Source: Duganella sp. BJB476 (GTDB lineage: Bacteria; Pseudomonadota; Gammaproteobacteria; Burkholderiales; Burkholderiaceae_D). Taken from it: a stretch of DNA of 64,000 bases. The stretch covers positions 558,001 through 622,000 of the forward strand of contig NZ_QVIO01000003.1 of NCBI RefSeq assembly GCF_003416895.1, given 5' to 3'. The position numbers and the translations under genes are program-made. The notes under the pieces are model-generated. The model ran no database searches and was not told the DNA's origin. It saw nothing but the letters and a program-made list of their open reading frames with translations. Below, one piece after another: positions 1-7,236 of the stretch. Positions within the stretch are counted from its first letter, which is position 1, and every line of letters starts with the position of its first letter.

Positions 1-252
1 CTCCAGCCACACGCGGGCGATGCCGTCACGCAGGCCGGCCATGAAACCGTCGCCGTCGCGGCGCGCGACCAGCCAGCAGATGTAGTCGGGCATGGTCCAG
101 CTGTGGCGCTGGCCGTTGCCGGCATCCAGCGCGTGCAGCATCCGGTTTTTCAGGTCGACGAAATACAGGCGATTTTGCTCCGCCACCCACAGCGGACCTT
201 CGCCCAGTTCAGCGCCGGCTTCCCAGATACATTGCACGTCATGCTTGCTCAT
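1..252 (-). CDS. SMP-30/gluconolactonase family protein, N-terminal part
   Basis: Only the first 84 codons are in the window; the gene runs off the left edge. Translation from the ATG at 250-252 gives a start MSKHDVQCIWEAGAELGEGP followed by LWVAEQNRLYFVDLKN, the usual opening of SMP-30/LRE beta-propellers (a metal-ligand Glu in the xLGEGPxW motif, then YFVDI-like). A GGAG ribosome site lies at 261-264, eight bases upstream. Members of this family hydrolyse sugar lactones. It is the last gene of a minus-strand run dgoK-dgoA-this gene, with 38 bases after dgoA, so an aldonolactone (for example galactonolactone) is a reasonable substrate; that is inference from context. Confidence 0.85.
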   Translation of the reverse strand, partial: MSKHDVQCIWEAGAELGEGPLWVAEQNRLYFVDLKNRMLHALDAGNGQRHSWTMPDYICWLVARRDGDGFMAGLRDGIARVWLE

Positions 253-290
253 CAGTTTCACTCCGAGTGTCGAATCCGCCATCATAAGGC

Positions 291-911
291 TTAAGCGGTC
301 AAAGCGCGCCACTTGCTCACATAGGCCGCTGCCCGCTGGCCCAGTTCATCCAGACCGACGCCCGGCGTGTATAACTGGCCACCGATGCCGAAGCCGGTGG
401 CGCCGGCGCGCACCCAGCCTTCCATATTGTCCGGCGTGATGCCGCCGACCGGCCACATCGGCGTGCCGGCGGGCACGACGCTGTTGAACGCCTTCAGGCC
501 GTTGTGGCCAACCATATCGGCCGGGAACAGTTTCAGCGCATGGGCGCCGGCGTCCAGCGCGGCGAACGCCTCGGTCGGCGTGGCGACGCCGGGCGCGCAA
601 TACATGCCCAGGTCGGCCGCGCGGCGGATCACAGCCGGATTGCAGTTCGGCGACACCAGCAGGCGTCCGCCCGCTTCATACACGGCCTCGACGTGCTCGA
701 CGTTGAGCATGGTGCCGCCGCCGACCAGCGTATCCGGCAGCTGTTCCTGGACCAGCGCGGCGATGCAGTCGATGGCGCCGGGACGGTTGAGCGGCACTTC
801 CAGCGCGCGGAAGCCGGCCTGGTGCAGCACCTTGCCGACCGCGACCGCCTCCGCAGGATTCAGGCCGCGCAGGATGGCGACCAAAGGAACGGTTGGGTGG
901 GATGGAGTCAT
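291..911 (-). CDS. dgoA: 2-dehydro-3-deoxy-6-phosphogalactonate aldolase
   Basis: A 206-residue class I aldolase of the KDPG/KDPGal family, which splits 2-dehydro-3-deoxy-6-phosphogalactonate into pyruvate and glyceraldehyde 3-phosphate. Family signatures are visible: ILRG near residue 14, the catalytic Glu in LEVPLNRP, the GGGT loop, SPNCNP, and the Schiff-base lysine in LKLFPAD. The length is typical. I chose the ATG at 909-911: the upstream TTG at 915-917 overlaps the dgoK stop and leaves no room for a ribosome site, while AGG eight bases before the ATG fits. It follows dgoK by two bases, so the two are translationally coupled. KDPG aldolase (Eda) is the alternative, but pairing with DgoK favours the galactonate enzyme. 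Confidence 0.9.
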   Translation of the reverse strand: MTPSHPTVPLVAILRGLNPAEAVAVGKVLHQAGFRALEVPLNRPGAIDCIAALVQEQLPDTLVGGGTMLNVEHVEAVYEAGGRLLVSPNCNPAVIRRAADLGMYCAPGVATPTEAFAALDAGAHALKLFPADMVGHNGLKAFNSVVPAGTPMWPVGGITPDNMEGWVRAGATGFGIGGQLYTPGVGLDELGQRAAAYVSKWRALTA

Positions 912-913
912 GT

Positions 914-1822
914 TCAAGCCTGGTGATTAAATTGGGAAATCGCGGCGCAGTACACGCGATGCGGATCGAGCACGTCGCACTGCAAGCCGAAGTGGCCGGC
1001 GGCCACGGCATAGCGGGCGGCCAGCGCCGTCGAGCCGATGACGGTGATGCCGGCCGCCCCGCCCACCTCGGCCTGCGCGCGGGTGGCGGCGGCAAACTCG
1101 GCGCCGATCAGCAGGCCGCTGACCACGGCCGGCGCCTGCGCTTGCGGCGCGCTGCGCGAGACCACGCCGGCGCGCACGCGGAACAAGGTATTCGACAATG
1201 GCTCGTTCAGGGCGGCCTGGTTCAGGCCGATGGCGTAGCCCTCGGCATTCGTGGCGTCGCCGCCCATCATGGACGACAAGGTGCCGCGCGCCGACAGCAT
1301 GGCGTATAGCTCGCCGGTCATGTAGGTGGACAGCGACTGGATCACGCCGTCGCGCAGCAGCACCCATTTGCTGTGGGTGCCGGGCAGCACCAGCCAGCCG
1401 TCGCGATGACCGAGCGCCACCGCGCCCAGCAGCTGGGTTTCCTCGCCGCGCATGACGTCGACGGCGGCGCCGTTACGATAGCAATAGCCGGGAACGATGC
1501 GGCAGCGGCCGGCCCAGTCGGCGTCGGTCACCGGCGCCAGGTGTTGCGGCAGGCGCTGCAAGGGCACGGTGCTGTCGAGGTAATTGACTTCCTGCCAGCC
1601 GGAGGCGCTGCCGACCATGCCGGACATGATCACCGGCACGTCGGCGCCTATGCCCATGGCGTCGAGCAGGCCGGCCAGCGAGTCGCCGAAGCGCTCGCGT
1701 CCGCCGACCGCCAGCATGCCCTGGTCATCCTCGTGTTCGGCCAGGCAGGCGCCGTGTTGATCGATCAGATAGGCGCGACGGTTGCTTGTGCCCCAGTCTA
1801 TGCCCAGTATATTTTTGTCCAC
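914..1822 (-). CDS. dgoK: 2-dehydro-3-deoxygalactonokinase
   Basis: A 302-residue DgoK-family sugar-acid kinase that phosphorylates 2-dehydro-3-deoxygalactonate at C6 using ATP, feeding DgoA. The N-terminal phosphate-binding motif ILGIDWGTSNRRAY and the family motif LPGTHSKWV (around residue 147) are clear, with MRGEETQ and an IGSTALAARY stretch near the C-terminus. The start is GTG at 1820-1822, preceded by AGGGA at a suitable distance. It is the first gene of a minus-strand operon with dgoA and the SMP-30 lactonase. The galactonate dehydratase (dgoD), transporter and GntR regulator usual for this pathway are not in the window. Confidence 0.92.
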   Translation of the reverse strand: MDKNILGIDWGTSNRRAYLIDQHGACLAEHEDDQGMLAVGGRERFGDSLAGLLDAMGIGADVPVIMSGMVGSASGWQEVNYLDSTVPLQRLPQHLAPVTDADWAGRCRIVPGYCYRNGAAVDVMRGEETQLLGAVALGHRDGWLVLPGTHSKWVLLRDGVIQSLSTYMTGELYAMLSARGTLSSMMGGDATNAEGYAIGLNQAALNEPLSNTLFRVRAGVVSRSAPQAQAPAVVSGLLIGAEFAAATRAQAEVGGAAGITVIGSTALAARYAVAAGHFGLQCDVLDPHRVYCAAISQFNHQA

Positions 1823-2005
1823 TATGCGGTCCCTTTTACGACGCTGCCGCCATGGTACGAAAAAGACCGTCCCGCCTCCAATGAATTATCTCGCGGGAGT
1901 AATATCAAAATGGTATAGCGTAGGCCTGTTCAGGCCGGTAAAAGTTGCCCCTTGGATGCCTTTGGTTTAGTATGACCGCAACCAACAATCCAGGCATCCC
2001 CGTTT

Positions 2006-2581
2006 ATGGAATCTCGCACCCCGTCCACCCGAAATCTCTTCATTGCAGGCGCCGTCGCCGGTGTTTTGCTGCTGGGCGGGGGTGTCTATTTCGCCAACAT
2101 GACGTCGGCCGAATCGCAGGTCTTGCCGGCCCCGGCCAGGTTGCCGGCCAGCGCCAGCGGTTCGGCGTCGGCCTCGGCATCCGCCAGCGCGACGGCAGCG
2201 CCGCGCGCGGCCGCCAATGTGGCGCCGTCGGCCTCGGCCGAAGTCCAGCATGTGCGCAGCAAGGAACAGGCCGCAGCGGCGCTGATGGCGCTGCCGGAAC
2301 TGCAAGCCTGGTCGGCCATCGTGGAGAAGAATTCGGGCGGAAAATCGCACGGAGCCCTGATCGAGTACGACCCGACCCCGCGCAAGCTGAACGGCAAGAG
2401 CTACTGGCAGTTCAGCTTTGTGGAAAACAGCAGCGATGCGGCGCAGCGCTGGGAGAGCTTCCTGGTGTCGTCGAGCGACGAGGAAATCCTGGTGGAAGAC
2501 GCCAGCACCGACGAAGTCATCAGCCTGGCGCGCTGGCGCCGTGAAAAACACCCCGCCAAGCGCACCAGCATCGACGGCTAA
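2006..2581 (+). CDS. Membrane-anchored hypothetical protein with Ala/Ser-rich linker
   Basis: I do not recognise a named family. The 191-residue protein has a short cytoplasmic N-terminus, one membrane segment at about residues 10-30 (LFIAGAVAGVLLLGGGVYFA), a low-complexity linker of alternating Ala and Ser (about 45-80), and a folded C-terminal domain with the run KLNGKSYWQFSFVEN and many acidic residues. It looks like a single-pass inner-membrane protein with a periplasmic domain. It is flanked by the dgo operon on the opposite strand and overlaps the convergent MFS gene by four bases at the stops. Function unknown. Confidence 0.7.
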   Translation: MESRTPSTRNLFIAGAVAGVLLLGGGVYFANMTSAESQVLPAPARLPASASGSASASASASATAAPRAAANVAPSASAEVQHVRSKEQAAAALMALPELQAWSAIVEKNSGGKSHGALIEYDPTPRKLNGKSYWQFSFVENSSDAAQRWESFLVSSSDEEILVEDASTDEVISLARWRREKHPAKRTSIDG

Positions 2582-3825
2582 GCGACCTTAGCTTGCGCCA
2601 CCGGCGCGGCCTTGGCGGCTGCGCCCACCTGCCCTATCCACAACACCGAGAACAAGGTCAGCCCGGAAGCGATCCAGCCGTTCAGGCCGTAGCCGACGAT
2701 ATGGCCGGCCGCATCGGTATGCAGCATCAAGCCTCCCAACAGCGCGCCCACGCCGCTGCCCAATTGCTGGATCGCCGAGTTGGAGCTGAGGAAGGCGCCG
2801 CGCTTGGCCGGTTCCGGCACCGTCGTCATCAAGGCCTGCATCGGGATGTTGCGGCCCGACAGAGCCATCATGAAGAACGGGAAGAACAGGATCACCGCCA
2901 CCAGCGGGATCACCGGCATGTGCGTCATGAACATGATCGGCAGGATCGATAACAGCGCGATGTAGCGGTACACCCGCTGGGCGCCGATGCGGTCCGACCA
3001 TTTGCCTATCCTGCGCGCGCTGAACAGCGTGGCCACGCCGCCGGCCAGGTACACAAAGGTGATCTCCGCCGGCTGCACGCCGATATTCTCCACCAGCACC
3101 GGCGAGATGAAGGGGATCACCAGCATGCCCGTCAACATGTTCACGCCCGACAGCAGGAAGGCCTTCAGATGGCCGCGCACGCGGTACAGGCCGACCAGAT
3201 TGGGCAGCACCTCCGACAGCGGCACGCGGCGCGTCAGATGGCCGTTGAGCGACGGCAGCACGCGCCAGGCGGCAAACCAGATCAGCAACGAAAACACCAC
3301 CAGCAGATAGAACGGCGAGGCCCAGCCGAAGTGCGCGGCCAGCATCACGCCGGTCGGCACGCCGGCCACGGCGGCCAGGCTGAACGAGGTCATCACGATG
3401 CCGGTGGCGGCGCCGCGGCGCTCGGCCGGGATCAGGTCGCCGATGATGGCCATGATGATCGAGGCCAGCACGCCGCCGGTCAGGCCGGCAAAGGCGCGCG
3501 ACAGCACCAGCACGTGGAAGGTCGGCGCCAACGCGCAGGCCAGGTTCGACAAGGTGAACAGCGCGAACATCGCCAGCAGCAAGCGCTTGCGGTCGAAGCG
3601 GTCGATATACATGGAGGCCAGCAGGCCGGACAGGCCGGCGCACCAGGCGTAGGCCGACACCGCGCCGGACACGGCGGCCGGCTCGATGGAGAAGGCGCGC
3701 ATCAGTTGCGGCGCCAGCGGCATCATCACCATGAAGTCCATGATGACGGTGAACTGGGTCAGCGCCAGGAGCCAGAGCACGATGCGCTCGCGCGCCGGCG
3801 GCAGTGGTAGGGTTATTGTTGTCAT
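2578..3825 (-). CDS. MFS transporter (drug/metabolite efflux type)
   Basis: A 415-residue major facilitator with about 12 hydrophobic segments. TM1 carries the VIMDFMVMMPLAPQL pattern common in DHA1 exporters, the loop after TM2 has DRFDRKRLLL (motif A), and motif C-like glycine-rich TM5 reads AGVPTGVMLAAHFGW. It lies 23 bases downstream of the His-rich PadR gene on the same strand, so it is probably co-transcribed with and controlled by that regulator. The substrate cannot be read from sequence; the metal-binding look of the regulator hints at a metal chelate or siderophore-like compound, which is speculative. Confidence 0.85.
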   Translation of the reverse strand: MTTITLPLPPARERIVLWLLALTQFTVIMDFMVMMPLAPQLMRAFSIEPAAVSGAVSAYAWCAGLSGLLASMYIDRFDRKRLLLAMFALFTLSNLACALAPTFHVLVLSRAFAGLTGGVLASIIMAIIGDLIPAERRGAATGIVMTSFSLAAVAGVPTGVMLAAHFGWASPFYLLVVFSLLIWFAAWRVLPSLNGHLTRRVPLSEVLPNLVGLYRVRGHLKAFLLSGVNMLTGMLVIPFISPVLVENIGVQPAEITFVYLAGGVATLFSARRIGKWSDRIGAQRVYRYIALLSILPIMFMTHMPVIPLVAVILFFPFFMMALSGRNIPMQALMTTVPEPAKRGAFLSSNSAIQQLGSGVGALLGGLMLHTDAAGHIVGYGLNGWIASGLTLFSVLWIGQVGAAAKAAPVAQAKVA

Positions 3826-3848
3826 TTGATTGCTCAGGTCCGTTGGGA

Positions 3849-4388
3849 TTAGTCCAGCTGCTTCACTTCGCTGACCGCGCGTTGCAGGATGGCGCGGATC
3901 TGTGCGGCACGTTCGTCGCTGGCGCCGGGGCCGTGGGCTTTGTCGATCACGGCGGCCTTCAGCTCATGCATCATCATGCGCAGGTCGACGCGGCCCTCGG
4001 ACGGCTCGTTCAGGCGCGCCAGGATGACGTCGACGAAGTGGCGGTTCTCGGCCAGGAAAGCCAGGCCTTCGGGCGTGATGGTGTGCAGCTTCTTGTTGCC
4101 TTCGGTCGTGGCCGAGACATGCCCCATATCGAGCAGCAGGGACAGCAGCGGGTAGATGGCGCCGGGGCTGGGCGTGTAGCCGCCGCCGGATAGCTGTTCG
4201 AGCTCCTTGATGATCTCGTAGCCGTGACGCGGTTTGTCAGCGATCAGGTGCAGCACGACATAGCGCATGGCGCCGGCGTCGAACATCTTCGGCCCGCGCC
4301 CACGACCGCCGCCGCCACCACCGCGATGGTGGTGGTGGTCGCCATGCATAGCGTGATGGCGGTGTTGGTGATGTAAAAATCTAAACAT
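3849..4388 (-). CDS. PadR-family regulator with His-rich N-terminus (YqjI-like)
   Basis: A 179-residue PadR winged-helix repressor. The first 35 residues contain clusters of His (HHQHRHH, HGDHHHH) and Gly (a six-Gly run), then the PadR core with KPRHGYEIIKELEQL and YTPSPGAIYPLL, and a C-terminal helix ending in VKQLD. This layout matches E. coli YqjI, a nickel-responsive PadR repressor with a His-rich head and the same QLD ending. The ATG at 4386-4388 is chosen because AAGGAG lies seven bases upstream; an in-frame TTG further upstream would put the ribosome site inside the gene. It starts a minus-strand operon with the MFS gene, and a perfect inverted repeat sits at 4408-4450 just upstream. 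Confidence 0.88.
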   Translation of the reverse strand: MFRFLHHQHRHHAMHGDHHHHRGGGGGGRGRGPKMFDAGAMRYVVLHLIADKPRHGYEIIKELEQLSGGGYTPSPGAIYPLLSLLLDMGHVSATTEGNKKLHTITPEGLAFLAENRHFVDVILARLNEPSEGRVDLRMMMHELKAAVIDKAHGPGASDERAAQIRAILQRAVSEVKQLD

Positions 4389-4407
4389 TTTGAACTCCTT
4401 ACGATAT

Positions 4408-4450
4408 AACAAGTTAAGATATAACTTATTGAGATATATCTTAACTTGTT
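4408..4450. promoter_or_regulatory. Probable PadR operator: 16-bp perfect inverted repeat
   Basis: Bases 4408-4423 (AACAAGTTAAGATATA) are the exact reverse complement of 4435-4450, with an 11-base spacer. A nested palindrome AAGTTA-N5-TAACTT lies at 4411-4427. The element is AT-rich and sits between the divergent PadR and MerR genes, about 20 bases upstream of the PadR start. PadR regulators of the YqjI type bind such TATATCT/AGATATA-like dyads upstream of their own gene, so autoregulation is likely. Confidence 0.75.
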
Positions 4451-4526
4451 TACGAAAGAGTTCAAGGACTTTTTTTATATAATTTACGCTTGACCTTCAC
4501 GCCACGTCAGAGTTCAAGCTGCCCTC

Positions 4527-5273
4527 ATGCTCACAGTAAAACAACTTTCCAAGCTGACCGGCGTCACTACCCGGACCCTGCACTACTACGACGAGATTGG
4601 GTTGTTGAAGCCTACGCGCGTCGGCGACAACGGTTATCGCTATTACGGCGAGGCGGCGCAGTTGAGGCTGCAGCAGATCCTGTTCTACCGGGAACTGGAC
4701 GTGCCGTTGGCGGAGATCCGCAAGCTGATGGAGCGTGACGATTTCGACGTCATGGCCGCCCTGCTCAGTCACAAGGAAGCGTTGCGCAATCAGGCCAAGC
4801 GGCTGCAAGGACTGATCGCGACTGTGGACAACACCATCCTCCACCTACAAGGGAAGCAGATCATGAGCAGCGAAGGTTTATTTTCCGGCTTGAACAAGCC
4901 GCAGCAACAGGCGTATGCCGAGGAAGCGGAACAGCGTTACGACGCCGCCACGGTAAGGGCGTCCACCAAGCAATGGGGCGCCTACAGCAAGGCCAAGCAG
5001 GATGCCATCATGGCGGAAGGGAATACGGTTTATACCGATATGGTCGCGGCCATGCCGCAGGGAGCGGACAGCGCGGCGGTGCAGGCGATCGTGCAGCGCT
5101 GGCGCGATCATCTGGAATATTTCTGGGTGCCGCAGGTGGAGCAGCTGACCAGCCTGGCCGCAACCTACTCCGAAGACGCCCGCTTCAAAGCCAACTTCGA
5201 CAAGCTCCACCCCGAGCTGGCGACGTTCATGCTGCACGCGGTGCAGCACTACGTCCGGGGTTTTGGGTTTTAG
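4527..5273 (+). CDS. MerR-family regulator with TipAS-type ligand domain
   Basis: A 248-residue regulator. Residues 1-70 are a MerR winged helix (LTVKQLSKLTGVTTRTLHYY, DEIGLLKP, GYRYY), followed by a dimerisation helix to about residue 110 and a C-terminal TipAS-like domain (about 115-245) with the typical YAEEAEQRYD and helical repeats. TipAL/Mta-type proteins sense hydrophobic peptides or drugs and activate multidrug genes. It diverges from the PadR-MFS operon, sharing a 138-base intergenic region, so it could act on its own promoter or on the MFS gene. No strong ribosome site is visible before the ATG. Its stop overlaps the convergent glk-rpiR gene by four bases. Confidence 0.88.
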   Translation: MLTVKQLSKLTGVTTRTLHYYDEIGLLKPTRVGDNGYRYYGEAAQLRLQQILFYRELDVPLAEIRKLMERDDFDVMAALLSHKEALRNQAKRLQGLIATVDNTILHLQGKQIMSSEGLFSGLNKPQQQAYAEEAEQRYDAATVRASTKQWGAYSKAKQDAIMAEGNTVYTDMVAAMPQGADSAAVQAIVQRWRDHLEYFWVPQVEQLTSLAATYSEDARFKANFDKLHPELATFMLHAVQHYVRGFGF

Positions 5274-7144
5274 CTATCGAGGTGGGAGATCAGCAGGCGG
5301 CGGTTGTCGTCTCCGCCGCTGGCGGTCTTGTGCTCGACCACCAGGCGCGAGTTCTGCGTGTCCAGCGAGATGCCCACCGACAGGATGTCGATCAGCAGCA
5401 GTTGCAGGATGCGCGAGATCATCGACAGGAAGGTCGTGCTGTCTTCGCTGTGGTCGACCGCCAGGCATACGCTGGCTTTCTTGGCCAGCGGCGAATTGCT
5501 CGACGTGATAGCGATGACGTCCGCCCCCGCCGCGCGCGCCGCATCGACCGCCGCCAGCAGATCCGGCAGCTTGCCGGAATTGGAGATGGCAATCACCACG
5601 TCACCCGGATTCAACAACTCGGCCGCCAAGGTCAGCAGATGCGAATCGCCATACGCCGACGTCGGAATGCGGAAGCGGAAGAACTTGTGCTGTCCATCCA
5701 GCGCCACCACGCGCGAATTGCCCATCGCGTAGAACTCGACCCGCTTGGCCTTGGCCACCAGCGCGATCGCCTTGTCCAGCGAACGCACGTCCAGCTGGTC
5801 GCGGAATTTCAAAATCGCGGAAACAGTATTGTCGATAACCTTGGCGCTCAGGTCGTGCGTGCTGTCGCTGACGCGCACCTGGCTGTGGCGCACAGGAATC
5901 GCACCGGTCAGGCTGCTGGCGAACTTCAATTTGAAGTCGGCCAGGCCGAGGAAGCCCAGCGAACGGCAGAAACGGATCACGGTCGGCTGGCTCACTTCGG
6001 CCAGGCGCGCGATGTCGGCGATCGGCTCGTTCAGCACCAGGCGTGGCTGCTCCAGCACCAGCTGCGCCACGCGCTGCTCGGCCGGCGTCAGCTCGTGCTG
6101 CAAGTGCTGCACGCGCTCCATCAGCGTGTTGGCGCCGCTGCGACCGCGCAGGTGCTCGGACAAGATCGTCGCCACGCCGTAGAACGCTGGATTCGGCGTG
6201 GTGATCACATAGGTCGGAATCTCCGACAAGTAACTGGTGAAACGGCCCTTGGCCTCGAAGCGCGTGCGGAACGGCGACGAGGCGAACCACTCGCCCATAC
6301 GCGGCACGATGCCGCCACCGATGAACATGCCGCCGAAGGCGCCCAGGGTCACGGCCAGGTTGGCGGTGGCGCCGCCCAGCATGGCGCAGAAGCATTCCAG
6401 CACTTCCAGGCACAGCGGGTCTTTGTCGGTCAGCGCGCCAGCCATGATCTCCTGCGAGGTCAGGTCGCGCACCTGGCGTCCATTGCGCTTGGCGATGGCG
6501 CGGTAGATGATCTCCATGCCGGGACCGGAGATCAGGCGCTCGGTCGAGACGTGCGACCAGGTCTGCCAGGCGTACTGCAAAATCGAATATTCGCGCTCGT
6601 CGGCCGGCGCGAAGTTGGTGTGACCGCCTTCCGAACCCAGCGTGACGAAACCGTCCACGGTCGGAATCACGCCCGACACGCCCAGGCCGGTACCCGGCCC
6701 CAGCACGCCGATGACCGAATTGGAAGCCGGCTTGCCGCCGCCCACCTGCATCAGGTCGGCCGGCTTCAGGCCAGGCAGCGACATCGCCAGCGCGGTGAAG
6801 TCGTTCACCACCAGCAGCGTGTGCAGGCCCAGGGCGCGGCGCACTTCGTCGGTGGAGAATTCCCAGTCGCGGTTGGTCATGCGCACGTGGTCGCCGCTGA
6901 CCGGATTGGCCACCGCCAACGCCGCGTGGTTCAGCGTGATATCGGAATGATCCGACAGATAGGAGCGCAGCATCGCCACGATGTCGGTGTAGTCGTCGCA
7001 CTTGAGCACGCGCACCGCGCGGAACTCGCCGGGGGCGGTCTGCAAGGCGAAGCGGGCATGCGTCGCGCCGATGTCGGCCAGCAGGCGCGGGCCGTCGGCG
7101 AAGGCGGTGCGGTTCAGTTTTTGATCTACTTCAGCTTGTTTCAT
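5270..7144 (-). CDS. glk: Bifunctional glucokinase / RpiR-family (HexR-like) transcriptional regulator
   Basis: A 624-residue fusion. The N-terminal half (about 1-330) is a bacterial glucokinase: LLADIGATHARFAL phosphate loop, VVNDFTALAMSLP, GPGTGLGVSG, and SEGGHTNFAP. The C-terminal half starts with an HTH_6 domain (LTPAEQRVAQLVLEQP, then SQPTVIRFCRSLGFLG) and ends in a SIS sugar-phosphate domain (AMGNSRVVALD, AISNSGKLPDLL). The fusion is known in Burkholderiales. The start ATG at 7142-7144 is preceded by conserved-looking but weak GAATTGACG; an in-frame ATG at 7175-7177 is a possible alternative. It lies downstream of the GH13 alpha-glucosidase on the same strand. Glucose made in the cytoplasm would be phosphorylated here, and the SIS half could sense the product or KDPG and control the surrounding glucan genes. 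Confidence 0.93.
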   Translation of the reverse strand: MKQAEVDQKLNRTAFADGPRLLADIGATHARFALQTAPGEFRAVRVLKCDDYTDIVAMLRSYLSDHSDITLNHAALAVANPVSGDHVRMTNRDWEFSTDEVRRALGLHTLLVVNDFTALAMSLPGLKPADLMQVGGGKPASNSVIGVLGPGTGLGVSGVIPTVDGFVTLGSEGGHTNFAPADEREYSILQYAWQTWSHVSTERLISGPGMEIIYRAIAKRNGRQVRDLTSQEIMAGALTDKDPLCLEVLECFCAMLGGATANLAVTLGAFGGMFIGGGIVPRMGEWFASSPFRTRFEAKGRFTSYLSEIPTYVITTPNPAFYGVATILSEHLRGRSGANTLMERVQHLQHELTPAEQRVAQLVLEQPRLVLNEPIADIARLAEVSQPTVIRFCRSLGFLGLADFKLKFASSLTGAIPVRHSQVRVSDSTHDLSAKVIDNTVSAILKFRDQLDVRSLDKAIALVAKAKRVEFYAMGNSRVVALDGQHKFFRFRIPTSAYGDSHLLTLAAELLNPGDVVIAISNSGKLPDLLAAVDAARAAGADVIAITSSNSPLAKKASVCLAVDHSEDSTTFLSMISRILQLLLIDILSVGISLDTQNSRLVVEHKTASGGDDNRRLLISHLDS

Positions 7145-7236
7145 CGTCAATTCAGTCAAAACAGTTGGCGGAAGCATACCCGAAATACCTGGTGTTAAGA
7201 AGGAAACGATGCGAAATCGTATCGTTCCCCCTACCC

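Noticed and set aside
1870-1898. TCCCGC/GCGGGA hairpin upstream of dgoK as a riboswitch
   Set aside because: A 6-pair stem with a 17-base loop only; no known riboswitch features.
4973-7198. A 741-codon open frame on the plus strand across the MerR and glk-rpiR genes
   Set aside because: It covers parts of two real genes in other frames and has no recognisable domain.
7202-7228. GGAAACGAT...ATCGTTCC inverted repeat between the GH13 and glk genes as a terminator
   Set aside because: The stem is imperfect and no T run follows on the minus strand; the two genes are probably co-transcribed.
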